Source of the DNA: Holzapfeliella floricola DSM 23037 = JCM 16512
GTDB taxonomy: Bacteria > Bacillota > Bacilli > Lactobacillales > Lactobacillaceae
DNA: 64,000 bases
Assembly (NCBI RefSeq): GCF_001436605.1
Contig: NZ_AYZL01000008.1
Coordinates: 1-64,000 of the forward strand
Direction: 5' to 3'
Numbering within the stretch: the first letter of the stretch is position 1; the number at the start of each line of letters is the position of its first letter. A program made the translations under genes and the position numbers. The notes under the pieces are model-generated. The model had not been told where the DNA came from, made no database searches, and was given only the letters and a program-made list of their open reading frames with translations. This document shows positions 16,990 through 24,939 of this stretch, one piece after another.

Positions 16990-18306
16990 ATGAGTGATTT
17001 TCAAAAAAATAGTATGATGGGGTTATTCTTAACCAGTTTACTAATCGCTTTAATAACGGAAACATTTTTAAATAATGCGTTGTTTGCTGTGATGCAAACA
17101 TTCGATGTGTCAGCTTCAGTCGTTCATTGGCTGAGCTCTCTTTATATTTTGGTGTTAGGACTGATGATACCGACTTCGGCATTTATTTTTTATAATTTCT
17201 CTACGCGAGTAATTTATGTGGCCATGATGGGGTTATTTGCCATAGGTTCTTTAATTTGTTTGGTTTCGCCTAATTTTTATATATTGCTGTTAGGAAGGGT
17301 CTTACAAGCAGTTGTTGCAGGAACTTTAATGCCATTGGTTCAAAATGTCGTGTTAGTGATTTATGAAAAGAGTCGTAGACCCTTTATTTTTGGATTAGTC
17401 GGAATGATTATTGCAATTGGACCAGCCATTGGGCCAGTGCTATCAGGATTTGTTCTACACTACACTTCATTTAGAAGTTTGTTTTTGATAGTCTTCATTT
17501 TGAGTTTAGTCTTATTTAGCTTGGGGCTTAAATTAATTTTTGATATTAGTCCACATGAAGAAAGAAAACTAGACTTTCAATCACTGGCTTATTCAACACT
17601 AGGATTTGGGTTGTTACTGTCATCATTGTCATTGATGGGCGAACATCATCAAGTAGATATGATGACTTTATCTATGCTAGTGCTGGGAATTGTTATTTTG
17701 GGTGTATTTTGTCTTAGACAATTAACCATCAGAAATTATTTAATGAATTTGCGCGTACTTAAGGATAGAACATTTACACTTCCAATGTTACTAGCGTCTA
17801 TTTGTAACTTCTCATTACTAGGTGTTGAACTGGTTATTCCATTATATTTACAACAAATGAATAATTTAGATGCCTTAACGACAGGGTTGATTTTATTACC
17901 TGGATCATTATTACTGGGTGTTATTAGTCCGTTTTCAGGGCGGTTATACCAAAAATTTGGTTATAAAAAGTTGGCAATCGTTGGATTTTCAATTTTGATT
18001 TTAGGAACATTACCTTACTTAATGATTGAATCATTATCATTAGTAGCTATTACAATCTTTTACATGATTAGAATTGGCGGGTTAGGATTGGTTTTAATTC
18101 CATCATTACCCCACGCTATGGAAAATTTGAATAAAGATTATACAGTCGATGGTAATGCTGTTTTTTCAACAATAAGAGAAATTGCGGCAGCACTTGGTAT
18201 GACAATATTGATGACTTTATTGGCTTTAAGTCATTTATTGTCTTTTACGATAGCTATTGCTATCGCAGCAATAGGTTTACTAATTGCTCTATTTTTTGTT
18301 AAATAA
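16990..18306 (+). CDS. MFS drug exporter, EmrB/QacA (DHA2) type
   Basis: A 438-residue transporter with 12 to 14 hydrophobic segments. Motif C of drug antiporters is visible in helix 5 as AIGPAIGPVLSG (about residues 140-151). A motif A-like segment (GRLYQKFGYKK) sits in the central cytoplasmic loop. It should expel lipophilic compounds by proton antiport. ATG follows AAAGGAG. The gene directly follows the structured RNA and terminator at 16787-16964, suggesting attenuation control. DHA2 members usually exceed 450 residues, so this is a short one. Confidence 0.85.
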   Translation: MSDFQKNSMMGLFLTSLLIALITETFLNNALFAVMQTFDVSASVVHWLSSLYILVLGLMIPTSAFIFYNFSTRVIYVAMMGLFAIGSLICLVSPNFYILLLGRVLQAVVAGTLMPLVQNVVLVIYEKSRRPFIFGLVGMIIAIGPAIGPVLSGFVLHYTSFRSLFLIVFILSLVLFSLGLKLIFDISPHEERKLDFQSLAYSTLGFGLLLSSLSLMGEHHQVDMMTLSMLVLGIVILGVFCLRQLTIRNYLMNLRVLKDRTFTLPMLLASICNFSLLGVELVIPLYLQQMNNLDALTTGLILLPGSLLLGVISPFSGRLYQKFGYKKLAIVGFSILILGTLPYLMIESLSLVAITIFYMIRIGGLGLVLIPSLPHAMENLNKDYTVDGNAVFSTIREIAAALGMTILMTLLALSHLLSFTIAIAIAAIGLLIALFFVK

Positions 18307-18370
18307 TTCGGATATTTAATCAAAAAACAGGCAAAATGGTCGTTTTTTTGGTAAAATAAACGTGTATTCA

Positions 18371-18400
18371 AAAATGTTTGTGATAAAAAGCGAACATTTT
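18371..18400 (+). promoter_or_regulatory. Inverted repeat before deoB, possible operator
   Basis: AAAATGTTTG and CGAACATTTT, 10-base arms with one mismatch and a 10-base spacer (one helical turn between arms), 33 bases upstream of the deoB start. Its spacing and symmetry suit a dimeric repressor such as a deoxynucleoside regulator. The protein that binds it is not known from this window. Confidence 0.45.
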
Positions 18401-18433
18401 ATGAAATGAGTTTAAAAAATTGGAGGCCAAGAC

Positions 18434-19627
18434 ATGACTCAGTTTAGACGTGTTTTTGTTATTGTGCTTGATTCCGTTGGAATCGGACAAGCACTCGATG
18501 CACAAAAATATGACGATGAAGGTGCCGATACTTTAGGTCATATCGGAAGTGGCTATCAAGGTCACTTTGAACTAAAAAATTTGCAAAAATTAGGATTATC
18601 AAACATTAGACCTGAAAATCCAATTACTAATGTCCCAATTGCTCCAAGTCCACTTGCGAGTTTTGGTAAAATGCAAGAAATTTCTGTTGGAAAAGATAGT
18701 ATGGATGGGCACTTTGAAATGATGGGTTTACCAGTGACTGAACCACTTGGATTTTTCCCTGATGGATTTGATGATGCTTTAATCAAAAAAATTGAGGATT
18801 ATAGTGGACGCAAAGTTATTGTAAATAAACCTTATTCAGGAACAGAAGTCATTGAAAAGTATGGGGAACACCAACTCGAAACAGGTGACTTGATTGTCTA
18901 TACATCAGGTGATTCTGTTCTACAAATTGCGGCAAACACGGCAGTGATGCCACTTGAAGAATTACATGATCTTTGTCGATATGTGCGTTCAATCACAATT
19001 GATGCGCCTTACCGTATTGGTCGAGTCATTGCACGTCCTTACGTTGGTACAAATAAAGATAATTTTGAACGAACCAGTGATCGTCATGATTATGCGTTGC
19101 TACCTGAAAAGCCAACAGATTTAGATCGTCTAAAAGAAGCAGGATATGAAGTAATTGCAGTCGGTAAAACAGAAGATATCTTTAGTGGTCAAGGCATTAC
19201 TGAGGGGTTTCATACAACAAGTAATAGGGATGGTATGGACAAGGTAATCGAACTGAGTGACCGTGAATTTAGAGGCTTTTTATTTGCTAATCTCGTTGAT
19301 TTTGATGCGATGTATGGTCATCGTCGAAATATTCAAGGTTATGGGGATGCACTAATGGACTTTGACCGCCGTCTAGGTGAGTTATTACCATTGCTTAAAG
19401 AAGATGACTTATTGATGATTACAGCAGACCATGGTAATGACCCAGGTTTTAAAGGAACTGATCATACACGTGAATTTGTACCACTGCTTGCTTATAGTCC
19501 ATCACTAATAGGAAGTCAAGATCTTGGTACACGTCAAACTTTCTCTGATTTAGGACAGACTATTTTAGATAATTTTGAAGTTAAAGGAACAGAACACGGC
19601 ACAAGCTTTTTAAATCAATTAAAATAA
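18434..19627 (+). CDS. deoB: Phosphopentomutase
   Basis: A 397-residue member of the alkaline phosphatase superfamily. The N-terminal metal site begins [10 protein letters not shown] with a following GADTLGH, and the C-terminal metal site has TADHGNDP and GTDHTRE. It interconverts ribose- or deoxyribose-1-phosphate and the 5-phosphate, linking nucleoside breakdown to central metabolism. ATG is preceded by TGGAGG. The next gene, deoD, starts 17 bases downstream and supplies its substrate, so they form one nucleoside salvage operon. Confidence 0.96.
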   Translation: MTQFRRVFVIVLDSVGIGQALDAQKYDDEGADTLGHIGSGYQGHFELKNLQKLGLSNIRPENPITNVPIAPSPLASFGKMQEISVGKDSMDGHFEMMGLPVTEPLGFFPDGFDDALIKKIEDYSGRKVIVNKPYSGTEVIEKYGEHQLETGDLIVYTSGDSVLQIAANTAVMPLEELHDLCRYVRSITIDAPYRIGRVIARPYVGTNKDNFERTSDRHDYALLPEKPTDLDRLKEAGYEVIAVGKTEDIFSGQGITEGFHTTSNRDGMDKVIELSDREFRGFLFANLVDFDAMYGHRRNIQGYGDALMDFDRRLGELLPLLKEDDLLMITADHGNDPGFKGTDHTREFVPLLAYSPSLIGSQDLGTRQTFSDLGQTILDNFEVKGTEHGTSFLNQLK

Positions 19628-19644
19628 TACGGAGGACTAAACTT

Positions 19645-20358
19645 ATGGCAACACCACATATTCAAGCTGAAAAAGGCGAAATTGCATCAATTGTACTTCT
19701 ACCAGGAGATCCATTGCGTGCTAAATTTATCGCAGAAAACTTTTTAGAAGATGCAAAACTTTACAATAGCGTTCGTAATACATTTGGTTATACAGGAACT
19801 TACAAGGGCGTTGAAATTTCTGTTCAAGCAACAGGAATGGGGATGCCTTCAATGAGTATTTACGCAAACGAATTAATGCGTGATTACGGCGTTAAAACCT
19901 TAATTCGTGTGGGAACAACTGGTTCTATTCGTGAAGAAGTTAAAGTGCGTGATATTGTGATTTCACAAGCAGCAAGTACAGATTCAAACATTATTCGTAC
20001 CACTTTTGGTGATGGTATTTTCTATGCACCTATTTCAGATTTTGGCTTACTACGTAAATCTGTTGAATTAGCTGAAGAAGAAGGGCTAACTTACCATGTC
20101 GGGAATACATTTGGTGAAGACCGTTTTTACAATGATGAAATGAACAAAGACAAATTACGTGAATACAACTTATTATGTCTTGAAATGGAAATTCCAGCAT
20201 TGTATATGTTAGCTGCAAAATATAATTGTCGTGCTTTAGGTATTTTGACAGTAAGTGACCACTTAATTACAGGTGAACAAACGAGTTCGGATGAACGCCA
20301 AGAAGGTTTTGGTAAAATGGTAGAACTTGCACTTGAAACAGCTATTCAAGCTTCATAA
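19645..20358 (+). CDS. deoD: Purine nucleoside phosphorylase, DeoD type
   Basis: A 237-residue hexameric-type purine nucleoside phosphorylase. MATPHIQAEKGEIA and the phosphate-site LLPGDPLRAK (about residues 18-27) open the protein, RVGTTGSI lies near residue 92, and EMEIPALY (about 180) matches the ribose-binding EMEAA region. The catalytic Asp is in VSDHL near residue 204. It splits purine (deoxy)nucleosides with phosphate to base and pentose-1-phosphate, which DeoB then converts. CGGAGG precedes the ATG; a terminator follows the stop. Confidence 0.96.
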   Translation: MATPHIQAEKGEIASIVLLPGDPLRAKFIAENFLEDAKLYNSVRNTFGYTGTYKGVEISVQATGMGMPSMSIYANELMRDYGVKTLIRVGTTGSIREEVKVRDIVISQAASTDSNIIRTTFGDGIFYAPISDFGLLRKSVELAEEEGLTYHVGNTFGEDRFYNDEMNKDKLREYNLLCLEMEIPALYMLAAKYNCRALGILTVSDHLITGEQTSSDERQEGFGKMVELALETAIQAS

Positions 20359-20365
20359 TTAGCAA

Positions 20366-20402
20366 TAAAAAAAGACCATTATTTTGATAATGGTCTTTTT
20401 TT
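20366..20402 (+). terminator. Terminator of deoBD
   Basis: AAAAAAAGACCATTAT and its complement around a four-base loop with a long T tract, just after deoD. Confidence 0.9.
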
Positions 20403-20477
20403 ATTTAACTAGCTATTGCCAAAATTTACAAACAAAATTTGCATATCTGATAGTCGTAGGGTATTGTGAATATTGCG

Positions 20478-20512
20478 ATAAGTTGTTTTGGTGTCAGGGA
20501 TGCACAACTTAT
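20478..20512 (+). promoter_or_regulatory. Hairpin-forming leader before the 20543 operon
   Basis: ATAAGTTG (20478-20485) and CAACTTAT (20505-20512) flank a 19-base loop in the untranslated region of the following operon. It may be a leader stem-loop or an operator. I see no known riboswitch signature. Confidence 0.3.
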
Positions 20513-20542
20513 TAATAATACAAATAAAGTAGGGTTGTTCAA

Positions 20543-21088
20543 TTGGAAATGAACGTATTAAATTTTGTCGAATTGATAAAAGAAGATAAATATCAAAAAC
20601 AATTAACTACAATGAAACGTAGTGAATTAAACAAAACAAAACTCAAAAAATTTGTGCACGAAACGCTGATGGCAGTTACAGAAAGTCTTAACTCAGGTTA
20701 TATGGCACAACATCAACTTCATTTAGAAGGACGGAGACCTCTAACTGTGGGAGTTGAGACAGGAATTGTTAATTTGCCATATGAGAATATCGATAAGGTC
20801 ACTAAAATTATGACGGAAGAAGACAACCGTGAAGTTGCAGTATATTTGACAGCTAGTTCAGATTTTTTAAACAAGTCAGGATTTAGAATTGATCAATTAG
20901 CAACAGCTGATGACGTTATTTCTGATGAGCAAAGTTTTGAAAGTCAGATGATTAGTTGGGTTGAAGAAAAAATGCAATTAGTTAAAGATTATCAAGTTGA
21001 AGAACCTAAAAAGTCAGAATCTAAAAAAGAAACGAAAAAAAAGACTGAAAAATCAACTAAAAAAACAACAAAGAAGGCTAAAAAATGA
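20543..21088 (+). CDS. Unknown protein with Lys-rich tail, TauE operon
   Basis: A 181-residue soluble protein. Residues 1-150 look globular (mixed charged and hydrophobic, no membrane segment). The last 30 are almost all Lys, Thr, Ser and Glu (repeats of KKTEKSTKKTTKK type), a disordered, strongly basic tail. I do not recognise a family. The likely start is TTG at 20543 after a weak TAGGG site; ATG at 20549 is an alternative. Its stop overlaps the ATG of the TauE/SafE gene by four bases, so it is translated with that transporter. The tail could bind nucleic acid or acidic membrane lipid. Confidence 0.7.
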   Translation: MEMNVLNFVELIKEDKYQKQLTTMKRSELNKTKLKKFVHETLMAVTESLNSGYMAQHQLHLEGRRPLTVGVETGIVNLPYENIDKVTKIMTEEDNREVAVYLTASSDFLNKSGFRIDQLATADDVISDEQSFESQMISWVEEKMQLVKDYQVEEPKKSESKKETKKKTEKSTKKTTKKAKK

Positions 21089-21927
21089 TTACACAAGTTT
21101 TGTTGATGATGCTAGTTGGAATTGTCGCTGGAACTTTGGGCTCAATTCTAGGAATTGGTGGTGGAATGATTATCACACCATTTTTAACGGTTGGTTTGGG
21201 ACTAGATATTAAGTATGCCATTGGTGCAAGCATTATTGCTGTAATTGCAACAAGTTCAGGAGCCAGCGTTGCTTATTTAAAAGATGATTTATTAAATCTT
21301 CGTGTAGCGATGTTTCTAGAGTTAGCAACGACAACGGGTGCTATTATTGGAGCGGTTTTAACTGGACTTGTGCCTTCAAGTCTGTTGTCTGTTCTATTTG
21401 GGTTATTGTTGGTTTATTCAGCCTATAATATGTATCGTAAATTGCGTAATAAACAAAAAAACGTTGTTCAAAACGAAGATGATAAGTGGTCTAAAAAGCT
21501 AAAATTGAATGGTCGATATTATGATCATCAATCTCAAAAACAAATTTCATATGCTGTTAAAAATATACCCGGTGGGTTCGCCATGATGACAGGTGCTGGA
21601 TTTGCCAGTGGCTTACTTGGAATTGGTAGTGGTGCTTTTAAAGTGATTGCTATGGATACCATCATGAAAATGCCGCTGAAGCCATCAACGGCTACAAGTA
21701 ACTTAATGATGGGGGTTACAGCAGCAGCCAGTGCGACCGTTTACTTTTTCAATGGGTCTATGAGATTTGATATTGCAGCACCGCTTGCATTGGGTATTTT
21801 GCTAGGGGCCATGATAGGTTCTCGCATCATGGTTCATTTGAAGCCGAAAGTAATTAGAATGATTTTCATTCCAATTATTTTATACATGGGAATTCAAATG
21901 GCACTTAAAGGATTCGGGGTGATGTAA
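21085..21927 (+). CDS. TauE/SafE-family membrane transporter
   Basis: A 280-residue protein with about eight membrane helices in two repeated halves. Each half has the glycine-rich signature, GSILGIGGGMIITP (about residues 14-27) and GLLGIGSGAFK (about 175). The family exports sulfonates, sulfite or related organic anions; the substrate is not predictable. It overlaps the upstream basic protein gene (ATGA) and is followed one base later by a DUF1634 gene. TauE-DUF1634 pairs are common in Firmicutes. Confidence 0.85.
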   Translation: MITQVLLMMLVGIVAGTLGSILGIGGGMIITPFLTVGLGLDIKYAIGASIIAVIATSSGASVAYLKDDLLNLRVAMFLELATTTGAIIGAVLTGLVPSSLLSVLFGLLLVYSAYNMYRKLRNKQKNVVQNEDDKWSKKLKLNGRYYDHQSQKQISYAVKNIPGGFAMMTGAGFASGLLGIGSGAFKVIAMDTIMKMPLKPSTATSNLMMGVTAAASATVYFFNGSMRFDIAAPLALGILLGAMIGSRIMVHLKPKVIRMIFIPIILYMGIQMALKGFGVM

Positions 21928-21928
21928 G

Positions 21929-22297
21929 ATGAACGACAAGCAAAAAGAAATGCAAGATGTTGAACTTTTAATCGGTAAGATTTTAAGAGCAGGTGTCATT
22001 ATTGCGGCGGTTGTGATGGCGTTTGGTGTTTTGTTATTGCTACTTCAAGGTAATAGTGGTTATGCAGGTAACAATATGCCAGCCAGTTTATCTGAGGTTT
22101 TTATGGGCTCCATTGCATTAAAACCTTATGCGATTATGGCTTTAGGAATCTTATTATTGATTTTAACACCTGTATTACGAGTAGTGATTTCAATCTACGC
22201 CTTTTTTAAAGAATCGGATTATTTATATATGTGGATAACATCAATTGTGCTAGTCATTTTAATTATTTCAATGGTTGTTGGTTATCTAGGTAAATAA
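21929..22297 (+). CDS. DUF1634 membrane protein
   Basis: A 122-residue protein with three membrane helices (about residues 18-40, 65-85 and 95-118) matching DUF1634 in length, in the opening MQDVELLIGKILRAGV and in position after a TauE/SafE gene. Its role is unknown; a subunit or partner of the transporter is the natural inference. GGGGTGATG serves as the ribosome binding site, overlapping the end of the transporter gene. Confidence 0.8.
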   Translation: MNDKQKEMQDVELLIGKILRAGVIIAAVVMAFGVLLLLLQGNSGYAGNNMPASLSEVFMGSIALKPYAIMALGILLLILTPVLRVVISIYAFFKESDYLYMWITSIVLVILIISMVVGYLGK

Positions 22298-22377
22298 AAT
22301 CGTGACAAATTATCCTAAGAGGTTTTTAATAATATTATGGGGAGTATTTCATAACTATTATTAGGGGGGGATTAATC

Positions 22378-23901
22378 TTGCCACGATTATATCGTAGTAT
22401 TAGATTTTTTATTTTATTAATTATGCTTATTTATATTGCTAACTTTTTACCAAAAATAGTGGTGCAATTTCAGAGTTTGCCCTACCCGGGGAAAATAACG
22501 ATGATATTGTCCTTATTTTTGGTAATTTTTTTAATGGGGATATTTTTACTTGCGATAAAAATTAGACATACTAAAATAACGACTAAGAAGTATTGGTGTA
22601 TTGTTTTTGGGATAACTGGTATTGCTTTTGTATGGCAATTATTTTTGATACATGAAGTAGCGTTAGACATAGAAGGATGGGATCCGTGGACCATTTTTAA
22701 GTGGATAACTGGAAATGGTGATGTTTATCCTAACTATTTTTCTTATAATCCCAATAACATGATAACGATGTATATGTATCAATTAACTAATACTATAGAA
22801 GCATTATTTGGCAGACAATTAAGTTGGTTAGCGCTTGATAGAATGAATATGATTGTCATTCTTATCTCAAGTTTGTTATTTGCCTACATTGCTAAAAATT
22901 TACTTTCATCAATAGCAGCCCTATTTTCGGTTGGATTGTTTTCAATATATTTCACTTTTTCACCGTTATCAGTTATTCCGTATTCAGATACGTTATCATT
23001 ACTGCCAGCACTATTAACAATTGTGCTACTTTTATTAGCGAAGCATTACCAAAGTCAAAAAACTTTTTGTGCATTGCTAGTAGTCGTAGCCGGTTTTACG
23101 GCATCAATTAGTTACTATACTAAAGCTTCTTCAGTAATCTTTTTTATAGCTTTTTTGATTGCTAGTGGGATTAATATGATTAAGACAAATCGTTTTAACA
23201 TCTTTAAAGTCGAATTACTTGGATATTTAGTATTTGGACTTTTAGCAGGATTTTATGGCATGAGAAAAATTAATCAGATTCAAACTATAGTGACATATGA
23301 GAGCACCTTAGCGACACCTATGACGCACTACCTAGCTATAGGAGCTTCTGAAAAAGGATGGTGGAATCAGCCTGATCAAGACTTCACACGTTCATTTGAT
23401 AGCTACAGTGAGCGTTCACGAAGAAATCTGGATAAATTTGTTCAAAGAGTGAATGATAGAGGATTGGATAGGTACGTCGATTTTTTGAAATATAAAAATG
23501 CCATTACTTTCAATGATGGAACACTGGGATGGTATGAAGAGGGTGGCGGAAAAGTCGTTAATGATGTCCCTTCAAAAACTAACAGTGAAAAAAATAATTT
23601 GCGAAAATTTTTGTATGGTCAAGGGTCAAAAACGGCTGTTACTAAGTGGTTATCACAAGTGATGTGGTTAGTTCTTTGGATTATCGTAACTTGTTCGGTT
23701 ATCAACTTTTTTAGAAAGCAAACCTCATCGCTGTCGACAGATTGGCTTGCTCTGACTGTGCTAGGTGGTTTTATCTTTTTATCGTTATTTGAATCTGGAA
23801 GAGGTCGATACGTGATTCAATTTTTACCTTATTATTTTCTTCTAGCAGGATTTTTACTTAATGATTTTAAAAATAAAACAAAAAAACATACTCAAAAATA
23901 A
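22378..23901 (+). CDS. Polytopic GT-C-like membrane glycosyltransferase
   Basis: A 507-residue protein with about 11-12 membrane helices and one large extracellular segment (residues about 310-420, rich in charged residues). The first outside loop has an acidic pair (HEVALDIEGWDP), as in GT-C enzymes that use polyprenyl-phosphate sugars. GRGRYVIQFLPYYF near the C terminus resembles a stretch seen in Gram-positive GT39-type proteins. It probably adds a sugar to an extracytoplasmic polymer or lipid. TTG start preceded by AGGGGGGG. Its terminator is shared with convergent nrdF. Moderate confidence in the fold, low for the substrate. Confidence 0.6.
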   Translation: MPRLYRSIRFFILLIMLIYIANFLPKIVVQFQSLPYPGKITMILSLFLVIFLMGIFLLAIKIRHTKITTKKYWCIVFGITGIAFVWQLFLIHEVALDIEGWDPWTIFKWITGNGDVYPNYFSYNPNNMITMYMYQLTNTIEALFGRQLSWLALDRMNMIVILISSLLFAYIAKNLLSSIAALFSVGLFSIYFTFSPLSVIPYSDTLSLLPALLTIVLLLLAKHYQSQKTFCALLVVVAGFTASISYYTKASSVIFFIAFLIASGINMIKTNRFNIFKVELLGYLVFGLLAGFYGMRKINQIQTIVTYESTLATPMTHYLAIGASEKGWWNQPDQDFTRSFDSYSERSRRNLDKFVQRVNDRGLDRYVDFLKYKNAITFNDGTLGWYEEGGGKVVNDVPSKTNSEKNNLRKFLYGQGSKTAVTKWLSQVMWLVLWIIVTCSVINFFRKQTSSLSTDWLALTVLGGFIFLSLFESGRGRYVIQFLPYYFLLAGFLLNDFKNKTKKHTQK

Positions 23902-23914
23902 TGAGTATGTTTTT
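23881..23914. terminator. Bidirectional terminator
   Basis: AAAAACATACTCA and its complement around a seven-base loop, with T tracts both ways, between the convergent membrane glycosyltransferase gene and nrdF. The left arm lies in the last codons of the former. Confidence 0.8.
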
Positions 23915-23921
23915 ATTTTGC

Positions 23922-24902
23922 TTATTTATTATTATCTAAACCAATGTTGTAATCATTATCTCTCATAGCAGAAACGTGACCTAATAGGTAACCGTTACCA
24001 ACTTGTGAGAAGAAGTCATGGTTTGAAGTTCCTGTTGATAATCCATTCATAACAATCGGATTAACATCTTCATCTGTATCAGGAAATAGCGGGTTTTGAC
24101 CTAAGTTCATCAAAGCTTTATTAGCATTGTAACGAAGGAAGGTCATAACATCTTCTGTCCAGCCAATTTCATCATAAAGATCTTGTGTATAAAGTGTTTC
24201 GTTTTCATAAAGTTTGTACAATAAATCGTACATCCAGTCTTGCATTTCTTCTTGCTCTTTTTCACTTAATTCGTTAAATCCAAGTTGGAATTTGTAACCA
24301 ATGTAAGTTCCATGAACGGATTCATCACGGATAATCAACTTAATGATTTCAGCCACATTAGCTAACTTGTTGTTACCCAAGTAGTAAAGTGGTGTGTAGA
24401 ATCCAGAGTAGAATAAGAAAGTTTCAAGAAAAACACTAGCCACTTTCTTTTGAAGAGGTGAGCCATCTTGATAGATATCATTAATGTATTTTGCTTTTTT
24501 CTGTAAGTATTCGTTGTGGTCTGTCCAATTGAAGATTTCTTTAATTTCTTCATTAGTGTTCAAAGTACTAAAGATTGAAGAATAACTTTTAGCATGAACA
24601 GATTCCATAAATTGAATGTTATTTAAAACAGCTTCTTCTTTTTGAGTACGGACATTTTCTTTAAGTTTAGCCATACCATCTTGAGACTGAAGCGTATCAA
24701 GTAAAGTTAAGCCACCAAAAACATGCCCAACAACTGTCTTTTCTTCAGGCTTTAGAGTGCGCCAGTCATCTAAGTCGTTAGATAATGGGATACGTGTGTC
24801 TAACCAGAATTGTTCAGTTAGTTTTTCCCATGTTGCTTTATCAATAGTATCTTCGATTTCGTTCCAGTTTATTGCTTTATAATAATTATCTACTTTTTCC
24901 AA
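23922..24902 (-). CDS. nrdF: Class Ib ribonucleotide reductase, small subunit
   Basis: A 326-residue ferritin-like radical-cofactor subunit that carries the tyrosyl radical on a dimanganese or diiron site and works with NrdE. Helical iron-ligand motifs include MESVHAKSYS and RDESVHGTYIGY. I place the start at TTG 24902, preceded by GGAGATG. A longer open frame runs back to 25040 but overlaps the nrdE end by 100 bases and adds residues not seen in NrdF. Length is normal. It is the last gene of nrdHIEF, 37 bases after nrdE. Confidence 0.94.
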   Translation of the reverse strand: MEKVDNYYKAINWNEIEDTIDKATWEKLTEQFWLDTRIPLSNDLDDWRTLKPEEKTVVGHVFGGLTLLDTLQSQDGMAKLKENVRTQKEEAVLNNIQFMESVHAKSYSSIFSTLNTNEEIKEIFNWTDHNEYLQKKAKYINDIYQDGSPLQKKVASVFLETFLFYSGFYTPLYYLGNNKLANVAEIIKLIIRDESVHGTYIGYKFQLGFNELSEKEQEEMQDWMYDLLYKLYENETLYTQDLYDEIGWTEDVMTFLRYNANKALMNLGQNPLFPDTDEDVNPIVMNGLSTGTSNHDFFSQVGNGYLLGHVSAMRDNDYNIGLDNNK

Positions 24903-24939
24903 AATATCATCTCCATAGGGGGTTTTTAGACTTTTATTT

